From Clostridiales bacterium (GTDB lineage: Bacteria > Bacillota > Clostridia > DUOD01): a stretch of DNA of 64,000 bases. Location: assembly GCA_012838995.1 (NCBI GenBank), contig DUOD01000048.1:26015-90014 (forward strand), read 5' to 3'. Below, piece by piece: positions 17,588 through 25,981 of the stretch (its first letter is position 1; each line of letters opens with the position of its first letter). Made by a program: the position numbers and the translations under genes. The notes under the pieces are model-generated. The model saw only the letters and a list, made by a program, of their open reading frames with translations. It was not told where the DNA came from and ran no database searches.

Positions 17588-18866
17588 AGGCGGATATGTT
17601 GCCAATGCACGGCCGGATTTATCAGGAAAGATGGATGTATTGATAGTGGACGATAGAATAGCACAATTGGCAAAGGATATAAATATTAGCGACTGTAAGG
17701 TAATAAATATAGAAGGCAAAACCCTCCTTCCCGGACTTATAGACGTCCATTGCCACCTTAGGGATCCGGGATATGAGTACAAAGAAAACATTGCCACAGG
17801 CACCAGAAGCGCTGCCATGGGCGGCTTTACTACCATTGCCTGTATGGCCAATACCCAACCGGTGGCGGACAACAGAGCGGTGATAGATTATATAAAAAAG
17901 AAGGTCAAGGCAGAAGGAGTGGTAAAGGTAATGCCCATCGGCAGTATTACCAAAAATCTTGAAGGTAAAGAACTGTCCTTGATGGGTGAAATGAAGGAAG
18001 CCGGCATAATAGCCGTTTCCGATGATGGTAAAACGGTTATGGACGGGCATTTAATGTTAAAGGCCATGGAATATGCTTCCAACTTCGATCTGCCGGTAAT
18101 CTGTCATTGTGAGGATGCTTCCATAGCAAGGGATGGGGTGGTTAACATGGGATATATCTCCACCATCACCGGGCTGAGGGGTATAAGCCGGGTAGCAGAG
18201 GATGCTATTGTGGCAAGGGACCTCATGCTGGCCGGTGAGACGGGTGCCCATGTACATATAGCCCATGTCAGCACCGCTGGATCGGTGGAGCTGATAAAGA
18301 CAGCCAAGGACAAGGGCATAAGGGTTACATGCGAAACTGCGCCCCATTACTTCAGCCTGACCGAGAAGGCGGTGGAAAATTTCGATACCTTTGCTAAGGT
18401 TAACCCACCTTTAAGAACGGAGGAAGACGTACAGGCCATAAAACAGGCCTTAAAGGATGGGATAATTGACATAATCGCCACCGACCATGCTCCCCACCAT
18501 TTGGATGAAAAACTGGTGGAGTTCGACCTGGCAGCCTTTGGAATATCCGGGCTGGAAACTGCCTTGGCCTTGGGCGTTACCGAACTGGTTGAATCGGGGG
18601 TAATGGATATACATGGTTTGGTGGATAAAATGTCCTATACACCGGCCAGGATTTTCAAACTTCCGGGCGGGATAATACAAGAAGACACCCCTGCCGATAT
18701 CGTTGTGGTGGATCTTAAGAAAAGTTATGAGATAGACGCCGATAAATTTGTATCCCTGGGCAAGAATACCCCCTTTAACGGTAAGAAAGTGAAGGGTAAA
18801 GTTGAATATACCATGGTATCGGGGCAGTTGGTTGTATCCCGTGGAGTTTTAGGAGGAAACAAATGA
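17571..18866 (+). CDS. pyrC: Dihydroorotase
   Basis: 431 aa, type I (PyrC of Gram-positives). Metal ligands H-x-H in DVHCHLRDPG (about residues 58-67), CHCEDA near residue 179, H in HIAHVSTAG near residue 232, and the catalytic Asp in ATDHAPH near residue 304. The ATG at 17571 follows a GGAGG site inside the pyrB 3' end. The stop overlaps the pyrF start as ATGA. Confidence 0.97.
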   Translation: MKVLFKGGYVANARPDLSGKMDVLIVDDRIAQLAKDINISDCKVINIEGKTLLPGLIDVHCHLRDPGYEYKENIATGTRSAAMGGFTTIACMANTQPVADNRAVIDYIKKKVKAEGVVKVMPIGSITKNLEGKELSLMGEMKEAGIIAVSDDGKTVMDGHLMLKAMEYASNFDLPVICHCEDASIARDGVVNMGYISTITGLRGISRVAEDAIVARDLMLAGETGAHVHIAHVSTAGSVELIKTAKDKGIRVTCETAPHYFSLTEKAVENFDTFAKVNPPLRTEEDVQAIKQALKDGIIDIIATDHAPHHLDEKLVEFDLAAFGISGLETALALGVTELVESGVMDIHGLVDKMSYTPARIFKLPGGIIQEDTPADIVVVDLKKSYEIDADKFVSLGKNTPFNGKKVKGKVEYTMVSGQLVVSRGVLGGNK

Positions 18867-19795
18867 TTATAGATAGGTTAATGGAAAAAATAGATGAGTT
18901 AAAAAATCCGACGGTCATCGGTTTGGATACTAGGTTGGATTATCTGCCGGATTATATACTGGAAAAATGGGGACTGATATCCGGCAAAGCTACCATGGAT
19001 AATGCTGCCGAAGCGGTTTTGGAGTTTAACAAGACCATAGTGGATAATATTTATGACATTGTACCTGCGGTAAAAATACAGATTGCCTGTTATGAAATGC
19101 TGGGATTGCCCGGTCTTTCGGTCTTCAATCGTACGGTGGATTATTGCCGGGACAAGGGATTGATAGTGATAGGCGACGCCAAGCGTAACGATATAGGTTC
19201 CACTGCCCGGGAATACGCAAGGGCCTTCCTAGGAGAGACACAGTTTGGGGACCTGGTGTTGGGTCGTGCCTTTCCGGTTGATTTTTTGACGGTAAATCCT
19301 TATTTGGGATATGACGGCGTACAGCCCTTTATAGAATGCTGCAAGAAGTATAATAAGGGGATTTTTGTACTGGCCAAGACGTCAAACGCCAGTTCGTGCC
19401 AGATACAGGATTTAAAGACCCAGGATGAGAGGGTGTTTCAGGCAGTGGCACGGCTTATACACGAGTGGGGAAGGGAACTGGTGGGCAAAAACGGTTATAG
19501 CTGCGTAGGTGCGGTAGTAGGCGCTACCTATCCTGAGCAGGCAAGAATACTAAGGGCATCCATGCCCCATACCTTTTTCTTGGTACCTGGATACGGTGCC
19601 CAGGGCGGAAAAGCTGAGGACATTGCCCTTTGTTTTGATAATCAGGGTAGGGGTGCAATAGTCAATGCCTCCAGAAGTATATTATGCTCCTACCGAGCCG
19701 ATAGATGGAAGGATAAATTTACGTCCGAAGAATTTGGCCAAGCGGCCAGGGCCGAGGCCTTAAGGATGCGAGATGATATAACCCGGTACTTATAG
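18863..19795 (+). CDS. pyrF: Orotidine 5'-phosphate decarboxylase
   Basis: 310 aa, the longer type-2 OMP decarboxylase. Catalytic K-D-K array in GDAKRNDIGSTA (about residues 102-113), substrate region VKIQIACYEMLG, and phosphate site VPGYGAQGGKAED near residue 245. Starts in the pyrC stop codon. After it the operon has an unusual 303-base gap instead of carA. Confidence 0.96.
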   Translation: MIIDRLMEKIDELKNPTVIGLDTRLDYLPDYILEKWGLISGKATMDNAAEAVLEFNKTIVDNIYDIVPAVKIQIACYEMLGLPGLSVFNRTVDYCRDKGLIVIGDAKRNDIGSTAREYARAFLGETQFGDLVLGRAFPVDFLTVNPYLGYDGVQPFIECCKKYNKGIFVLAKTSNASSCQIQDLKTQDERVFQAVARLIHEWGRELVGKNGYSCVGAVVGATYPEQARILRASMPHTFFLVPGYGAQGGKAEDIALCFDNQGRGAIVNASRSILCSYRADRWKDKFTSEEFGQAARAEALRMRDDITRYL

Positions 19796-20098
19796 TTTTA
19801 CCTATGTATACATGCCAGAAGGAGTATAGTTATGGAACTGTTATTAGCAAAAATAGGCTGATATTGGCTTATTAGTGTAGATAAATTTTTCCCAAAAAGT
19901 TTATATAGCGTCTTTTTTGCAGCATAACGGAAAGACGGGGCCAGCGCTGCGAACGTTTGCCCTAAAGAAGTGGAATGTCAGTCAACGATTGGGATTTAAG
20001 GGAGACGAAAGAAGTAACATAAAAAGATCTTATAAACGAACTTTAGATCAAGAACAAAGTCGGGGCAGAACAATACATCTGAAGGGAGACATGCATGC
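19796..20098 (+). other. 303-base gap between pyrF and carB where carA is expected
   Basis: No carA reading frame or recognisable CarA fragment lies here on either strand. The stretch holds a 9-codon frame (19832-19861) behind a good AGAAGGAG site, reading MELLLAKIG and then TGA, followed by AT-rich then mixed sequence. A 78-codon frame crosses into carB but looks non-coding (basic, no family, overlaps the carB start). No PyrR-loop consensus or clear terminator. It could be a leader with a short peptide or the scar of a carA deletion. Confidence 0.5.
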
Positions 20099-23000
20099 AT
20101 GCCAAGAGATAAGGACATCAAGAAGGTATTGGTTATCGGATCGGGGCCTATAATAATAGGACAGGCCGCCGAGTTTGACTATGCAGGCACCCAGGCCTGT
20201 AAGGCGTTGACGGAAGAGGGAATAGAGGTTGTGCTTATAAACAGCAATCCGGCTACTATAATGACTGATACCAACATAGCACAAAACATATATATTGAAC
20301 CCATGGTTCCGGAAGTGGTAAAAAATATTATTAAAAAGGAAAAGCCGGACAGTATACTGCCCACCCTGGGCGGCCAGACCGGTTTGAACCTGGCCATGGA
20401 ACTTGCTGAGGATGGTTTTTTGGACAGGGAAGGTATTAGGCTGCTGGGTACTTCCATGGCTGCCATAAAAAAGGCCGAGGACAGGGAAGCCTTTAAAACC
20501 ACCATGGAATCCATCAACCAGCCTGTCATTGAAAGCGTGATTGCAAGGGATATTGAACAGGCCCGCCGCTTTGCATTGTCCGTCGGTTTTCCCCTGGTGG
20601 TAAGGCCGGCCTATACCTTAGGCGGTACCGGCGGCGGTAGCGTGTATAACATGGAACAGCTGGAAAAAGTTGCGGCGGACGGTCTGAGGGCCAGTAGGGT
20701 GCACCAGATATTGCTGGAAAAATCCGTTGCCGGGTGGAAGGAAATAGAGTATGAAGTCATCCGGGACAGCAAGGGCAACTGTATAGCCGTGTGTAACATG
20801 GAAAACTTTGATCCGGTGGGAGTGCATACCGGTGACAGTATTGTAGTGGCACCCTCCCTGACCCTGACCACGAAACAGTGTCAAATGCTCAAATCGGCTT
20901 CCTTCGACATAGTGGAGGAATTATCGATAGAGGGTGGGTGCAATGTACAGTTTGCCCTCCATCCCCAAAGGGATGATTATTTCATAATAGAGGTAAACCC
21001 CAGGCTGAGCAGGTCCAGTGCCTTGGCCTCCAAGGCCACCGGTTATCCCATAGCCAGGATAGCGACGAAAATCGCCATTGGCTATACCCTGGACGAGCTG
21101 AAAAACGAGGCCACCGGCACATCCTTTGCCGGTTTTGAGCCCAAGCTGGACTATGTGGTAACAAAGATACCTAAATGGCCTTTCGATAAGTTTTTAATGG
21201 CCCAAAAGAGCCTGGGTACTAAAATGAAGGCTACCGGTGAGGTAATGGCAATCGGCGCCACCTTTGAAGAAAGTCTGCTTAAGGCTGTACGTTCCCTGGA
21301 ACTGGGACATTTTTCCCTGGACAGGCAGGATTTGAAAGAACTAAAGGATGAACAGTTGATTGAAGGTATTAAGTCGGTCAACGATGAACGGTTGTTTCTG
21401 ATAGCCGAAGCCTTAAGAAGGGGTATGGACATCGATGATATTCACCGGTGGACCATGATAGACAAGTTCTTTATCAATAAAATTAAAGATATTGTGGATT
21501 TAGAGGAAGAGGTCAAGGCCTGTGATCTGGATAAAATTGACCGGCAGTTAATGTTACGGGCTAAGAAGGCGGGTTTTTCCGACGGGGCCATTGCCAAGTG
21601 GCACGGTGTCCCTGAAGCCAAGGTGCGGGCAATGCGAAAGGCTATGGGTATTTATCCGGGTTACGGTAAGGTCCGGGTTCATGTACCCAACACCTCCGCT
21701 ATCAGCCCCTACTTCTACTCCTCTTATAACTTAACGGACAAATCCCCTGCCGGACATACAAAGAAAGTAGTGGTGCTGGGCTCCGGTCCCATTCGAATAG
21801 GCCAGGGCATAGAATTTGACTATTGTTGCGTTCATTGTGCTTGGGCCGCCCGAGAACTGGGGTACCAGACTATAATGATAAACAATAACCCGGAAACGGT
21901 GAGCACCGATTTCGACACTTCAGATAAGCTATATTTTGAGCCCCTTACTCTGGAAGACGTGCTAAATATTATCGATGTTGAACAACCCAAGGGCGTGGTG
22001 GTGCAATTTGGCGGGCAGACGGCCATAAAGCTTACCCAAGGCCTGTACAAGGCAGGTGTGGATATCCTGGGTACCCATCCCACGTCCATAAACGATGCCG
22101 AGGACAGGGAAGAATTTGATAAACTCCTCTCCCGATTGAACATTAAAAGGCCCAAGGGTATCACGGTAACCACTATCCAACAGGCGGTGGACGGAGCGGA
22201 AAAATTAGGTTTTCCGGTGTTGGTACGGCCGTCCTATGTATTGGGAGGCCAGGGTATGGAAATAGCCCATTCGGTAGAGGATATAAAAAATTACATGGCA
22301 ATTGTAAACAGGATAGAGCAAGAGCATCCCGTATTGATAGATAAATATCTTGTGGGCAAGGAAATAGAGGTGGACGCAATATGTGACGGCCAAGATATCC
22401 TCATACCCGGTATTATGGAGCATATCGAAAGGGCGGGGGTCCATTCCGGGGACAGTATATCGGTGTATCCTGCCGTTAGTCTAAACCAGTGTCAAAGGGA
22501 AAAAATCGAGGAATATACCCGGAAGATAGCACTGGAGTTAAAAGTCATCGGTCTTATCAATATACAGTTTGTAATATATAATGACGAGGTTTATATAATA
22601 GAGGTAAATCCTCGATCCAGCCGGACGGTGCCTTATATCAGCAAAGTAACCGGCGTGCCCATGGTAAGCCTGGCCACCAGAATGGTTTTGGGGCATACCC
22701 TAAAGGAGGCCGGATACGGTACCGGTCTGTATCCCGAAAAGGACATGTTTGCCGTTAAGGTGCCGGTTTTCTCCATGGACAAACTGCCGGATACCGAGAT
22801 AAGCCTGGGACCGGAAATGAAATCCACGGGTGAGGTATTGGGTATGGCTCCTTCGCTGCCTCAGGCGCTGTTTAAGGGTTTAACCGCGGCAGGAGTGAAG
22901 CTTGACGGTAAGGACAGGCGGAAAATTTTGATGACGGTGGCTGATGCAGATAAACAGGAGCTTGTACAAATAGCCGAACGGTTTTCCAAACTGGGATACG

Positions 23001-23320
23001 AACTGGTAGCCACCGGCGGTACAGCCCGGGTTCTGAACTTTAACCACATACCCACCAGCGTGGTACCTAAGCTCAAAGAGGGAAGTAACCGGATAGTGGA
23101 TATGATCTTTAGCGGTGAGATAGGACTGGTAATAAACACACCCACACGGGGTCGCGAGCCCCAGCGGGACGGGTTTAAGATAAGGCGAACTTCGGTGGAG
23201 AGTTCCATACCATGCATCACTTCTTTAGATACTGCTGCGGTATTGGTACAATGCTTGGAAGGGGATATGGACATTGAAAACATTGAGCCCATTAACTTAA
23301 GGAAAATAGGTGATAAATGA
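20099..23320 (+). CDS. carB: Carbamoyl-phosphate synthase large subunit
   Basis: 1073 aa, full length. Two homologous ATP-grasp halves: residues 1-400 (VIGSGPIIIGQAAEFDYAGTQ, LVVRPAYTLGGTGGG) and about 550-930 (LGSGPIRIGQGIEFDYC, LVRPSYVLGGQGM). The oligomerisation region lies between, and a C-terminal MGS-like allosteric domain at about 940-1073 (TGGTARVLN). It needs a CarA glutaminase partner to use glutamine, and none is encoded in this window. ATG 20099 is 9 bases after GAAGGGAGA. The stop overlaps pyrK by 4 bases. Confidence 0.97.
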   Translation: MPRDKDIKKVLVIGSGPIIIGQAAEFDYAGTQACKALTEEGIEVVLINSNPATIMTDTNIAQNIYIEPMVPEVVKNIIKKEKPDSILPTLGGQTGLNLAMELAEDGFLDREGIRLLGTSMAAIKKAEDREAFKTTMESINQPVIESVIARDIEQARRFALSVGFPLVVRPAYTLGGTGGGSVYNMEQLEKVAADGLRASRVHQILLEKSVAGWKEIEYEVIRDSKGNCIAVCNMENFDPVGVHTGDSIVVAPSLTLTTKQCQMLKSASFDIVEELSIEGGCNVQFALHPQRDDYFIIEVNPRLSRSSALASKATGYPIARIATKIAIGYTLDELKNEATGTSFAGFEPKLDYVVTKIPKWPFDKFLMAQKSLGTKMKATGEVMAIGATFEESLLKAVRSLELGHFSLDRQDLKELKDEQLIEGIKSVNDERLFLIAEALRRGMDIDDIHRWTMIDKFFINKIKDIVDLEEEVKACDLDKIDRQLMLRAKKAGFSDGAIAKWHGVPEAKVRAMRKAMGIYPGYGKVRVHVPNTSAISPYFYSSYNLTDKSPAGHTKKVVVLGSGPIRIGQGIEFDYCCVHCAWAARELGYQTIMINNNPETVSTDFDTSDKLYFEPLTLEDVLNIIDVEQPKGVVVQFGGQTAIKLTQGLYKAGVDILGTHPTSINDAEDREEFDKLLSRLNIKRPKGITVTTIQQAVDGAEKLGFPVLVRPSYVLGGQGMEIAHSVEDIKNYMAIVNRIEQEHPVLIDKYLVGKEIEVDAICDGQDILIPGIMEHIERAGVHSGDSISVYPAVSLNQCQREKIEEYTRKIALELKVIGLINIQFVIYNDEVYIIEVNPRSSRTVPYISKVTGVPMVSLATRMVLGHTLKEAGYGTGLYPEKDMFAVKVPVFSMDKLPDTEISLGPEMKSTGEVLGMAPSLPQALFKGLTAAGVKLDGKDRRKILMTVADADKQELVQIAERFSKLGYELVATGGTARVLNFNHIPTSVVPKLKEGSNRIVDMIFSGEIGLVINTPTRGREPQRDGFKIRRTSVESSIPCITSLDTAAVLVQCLEGDMDIENIEPINLRKIGDK

Positions 23321-24102
23321 TGACAAACACCATTTGCAGGGTCGAGTATAACGATTATATCAACAAAAACATAAAAAAGATGGGTATTTCAGGCATTGAA
23401 CATAAAAGGGAAGTGCTGCCCGGCCAGTTTCTTCATATAAAACCCGGCAGTGACTACCACGGTCTGCTCCTTAGAAGGCCCATCAGCATAAGCGATGTAC
23501 TGCCCTCCACCGGAATTATGGAGATTATATATCTAATAAAGGGTCCGGGCACTGCCGAACTGTCCAGGTTAAAGCCCGGTGACGGGGTGGATGTACTAGG
23601 TCCTTTGGGCAACGGTCTTGTGTTGGACGATAACGTAAAAAATTTGTTGCTCATCGGCGGGGGTATGGGTGTAGCCCCCCTTTTATACGCCGCCAGGTAC
23701 TATAAACACCTGTCCTTAAACGGTATCTTCGGCTGGAGGGATACCGGCAGCTTAATACCCCTGGGCGCAGCAAAAGATTTTATGGACAGGGTATATATTT
23801 GTACCCAGGACGGGAGCACGGGTCATAGGGGATTGGTAACCGATATATTCTGTGAAAGGGTGGAGGATATAAGGCCTGATATGGTTTTTGCCTGTGGTCC
23901 TGTCGCCATGCTCAAGGAGGTACAAAGGTTATGTACCCGGTTTGGGCTGGACAGTCGGTTCAGCATGGAGGAGCGGATGGGTTGCGGCGTGGGCAGCTGC
24001 ATGACATGCGCTTGTAAGATAGAACGGGACGGTAATTGGCAATACGAAAGGGTATGCTGCGACGGACCGGTATTTAACGGACAAAGGGTGGTGTTTGATT
24101 GA
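23317..24102 (+). CDS. pyrK: Dihydroorotate dehydrogenase B, electron-transfer subunit
   Basis: 261 aa FAD/[2Fe-2S] subunit that passes electrons from PyrD to NAD. FAD-binding region LLRRPISISD near residue 48, NAD-site GGGMGVAPLLYAAR near residue 113, and the iron-sulfur cysteine cluster GCGVGSCMTCACK...CCDGPVF at residues about 225-256. It starts within the carB stop and abuts pyrD with no gap. Confidence 0.96.
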   Translation: MMTNTICRVEYNDYINKNIKKMGISGIEHKREVLPGQFLHIKPGSDYHGLLLRRPISISDVLPSTGIMEIIYLIKGPGTAELSRLKPGDGVDVLGPLGNGLVLDDNVKNLLLIGGGMGVAPLLYAARYYKHLSLNGIFGWRDTGSLIPLGAAKDFMDRVYICTQDGSTGHRGLVTDIFCERVEDIRPDMVFACGPVAMLKEVQRLCTRFGLDSRFSMEERMGCGVGSCMTCACKIERDGNWQYERVCCDGPVFNGQRVVFD

Positions 24103-25014
24103 ATGGATATTAATACAACCGTCGACATAGCCGGGGTAACCTTCAAAAACCCGGTGATAGCCGCTTCGGGTACCTTCGGCTACGGTAGGGAGCACGTGGA
24201 TTATATGGATTTAAACAAGATAGGCGGTATATCGGTATCGGGCTTGACCTTGGAGCCCAGGAATGGTAATCCTCCTCCTAGGATAGTAGAGACCCCTTCG
24301 GGCATCATTAACAGTGTGGGCCTACAAAATCCCGGTGTGGAGTATTTTATAAATCATCAACTTCCCTGGTTGAAAGAATATGATACCCGCATTATTGTTA
24401 ATATTGCCGGCAATACCGTTGAAGAATACTGCCAGATAGCAGACAGGTTCAATGGTACTGACGTAGACATGCTGGAGCTTAATATATCCTGTCCCAATGT
24501 AAAGCAAGGCGGTATTGCCTTTGGAACGCAGCCCGTCATGGTGGAGGAAATAACCTCGGCCGTGAAAAGATATACCCAATACCCCCTGGTGGTGAAGTTA
24601 TCGCCCAATGTGGGTGATATAGTGGCCATTGCCCGGGCTGCCCAGGCAGGCGGTGCCGATGCCTTGTCCCTTATCAATACTATAACTGCCATGGCGGTGG
24701 ATATAGAAAACAAAAGACCCATGCTTGAAAACGTTATCGGAGGTCTGTCCGGTCCGGCTATAAAACCCATTGCCTTGCGCATGGTATGGCAGGTATGCAA
24801 CAGCGTGGATATACCTGTTATTGGTATGGGCGGCATAATGAACGGCAGGGATGCGGTGGAATTTATGATGGTGGGAGCCAGGGCAGTTGCCGTGGGTACT
24901 GCCAACCTTATCCATCCCGATGCCTGTGTCCGGGTATTGAAAGGTGTAGAGCAATATATGACAACGGCCGGCGTTAAGGATATCAGGGATATAATAGGCA
25001 TTATAAAGACATAA
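24103..25014 (+). CDS. pyrD: Dihydroorotate dehydrogenase B, catalytic subunit
   Basis: 303 aa class 1B FMN enzyme, oxidises dihydroorotate to orotate. The catalytic cysteine is in ELNISCPNVKQGG (about residues 126-138); the FMN phosphate region GGIMNGRDAVEFMMVGA is near residue 243. Its pairing with pyrK fits the NAD-dependent heterotetramer. The pyrD stop is followed by a 307-base gap before pyrE. Confidence 0.97.
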   Translation: MDINTTVDIAGVTFKNPVIAASGTFGYGREHVDYMDLNKIGGISVSGLTLEPRNGNPPPRIVETPSGIINSVGLQNPGVEYFINHQLPWLKEYDTRIIVNIAGNTVEEYCQIADRFNGTDVDMLELNISCPNVKQGGIAFGTQPVMVEEITSAVKRYTQYPLVVKLSPNVGDIVAIARAAQAGGADALSLINTITAMAVDIENKRPMLENVIGGLSGPAIKPIALRMVWQVCNSVDIPVIGMGGIMNGRDAVEFMMVGARAVAVGTANLIHPDACVRVLKGVEQYMTTAGVKDIRDIIGIIKT

Positions 25015-25321
25015 TCCATGGGTAAAATCGATATTCTTTCTCGTTTAAACCGCCAAAACATGTAGCTTAAAAGTTAGGCAGGAATTGACAGGGCTTAATG
25101 GGAAAAGATAAGAATATTGAAAAGTGAACAGGCATAATTAGAAGAAATAAGAGCAGTGAGAACGGATAGGGAGTAGCATAGGGTGAAAGTACAGTATCCT
25201 ATGATATCCTATTAGAAACAATGCAGGATATGTCCGAGCAACAGGATATAAAAGACAATGGAATATTCCCCGATATACCATTTAAAAACTGTCGGAATAT
25301 GGGAGAAAAATATGGAAGGTT
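25015..25321 (+). other. Gap between pyrD and pyrE
   Basis: No gene with family resemblance. One 34-codon frame (25221-25325, MQDMSEQQDI... to KYGRL) ends on top of the pyrE start region and has no convincing ribosome site. No terminator, PyrR loop or riboswitch signature was seen. It may be an untranslated spacer or a small coupled frame. Confidence 0.4.
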
Positions 25322-25918
25322 GTGATAAAATTGTTGACTAAGGATCAAATAATAGATATTTTCAAAGACACCGGCGCCCTGCTGGAGGGGCATTTCCTTC
25401 TAACTTCAGGACGTCACAGCGATAAATATATACAATGCGCCCGGGTGTTCCAGTACCCTAACCACTCGGAAGTGATATGTCGACAACTGGCAAAGCAAAT
25501 AAAAGACGCGGGGATAGACGTGGATCTGACAGTAGGTCCGGCCATGGGCGGCATTATCCTTTCCTATGAAATGGGCAAGGCCCTTGGCGTTAGGAACATA
25601 TTTGCCGAAAGGGAGGAGGGGGTTATGACCTTCCGCCGAGGCTTTGAAATCAAACCCGGTGAAAGGATATTGGTAGTGGAGGATGTGGTAACCACCGGCG
25701 GTTCCGTTAAAGAAGTAATAAAGCTAATAGAAAGCTCCGGCGGTCGGGTGGTGGGTGTATCCTCCGTTGTTGACCGTAGCGGTGGCAGGGTAGATTTTGG
25801 AGTGCCCCACATTTCCCTAATTCCAATGGAGGTAAAATCTTACGACAGCGATGAATGTCCTCTGTGCCGCCGGAGCGATATTCCCTTGGTTAAACCCGGC
25901 AGCCGTGGAATAAAGTAG
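25322..25918 (+). CDS. pyrE: Orotate phosphoribosyltransferase
   Basis: Up to 198 aa. Converts orotate plus PRPP to OMP. PRPP loop VVEDVVTTGGSVKEV (about residues 119-133), AEREEGVMTFRRGF near residue 97 and GHFLLTSGRHSDKYIQC near residue 22. The C-terminal extension carries a CPLCRR zinc-like pair. Start uncertain: GTG 25322 is only 2 bases after GGAAGG, while TTG 25331 or 25334 has better spacing. Confidence 0.94.
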   Translation: MIKLLTKDQIIDIFKDTGALLEGHFLLTSGRHSDKYIQCARVFQYPNHSEVICRQLAKQIKDAGIDVDLTVGPAMGGIILSYEMGKALGVRNIFAEREEGVMTFRRGFEIKPGERILVVEDVVTTGGSVKEVIKLIESSGGRVVGVSSVVDRSGGRVDFGVPHISLIPMEVKSYDSDECPLCRRSDIPLVKPGSRGIK

Positions 25919-25934
25919 TGAGAAAACGGATAAA

Positions 25935-25958
25935 AGCCGGAAGAGTCCGCTTCCGGTT
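25935..25958 (-). terminator. Terminator for rqcH (convergent end with pyrE)
   Basis: Stem ending GCCGGAAG / CTTCCGGT (25935-25943 with 25950-25958). The T run (TTTTA) follows on the minus strand only, so it ends rqcH transcription. It also lies 17 bases after the pyrE stop. Confidence 0.65.
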
Positions 25959-25981
25959 ATGGATGGTGGTCAATGGGTTAA

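Noticed and set aside
19917..20153. 78-codon open frame between pyrF and carB
   Set aside because: Basic, no family resemblance, runs into the carB coding region in another frame and lacks a convincing ribosome site.
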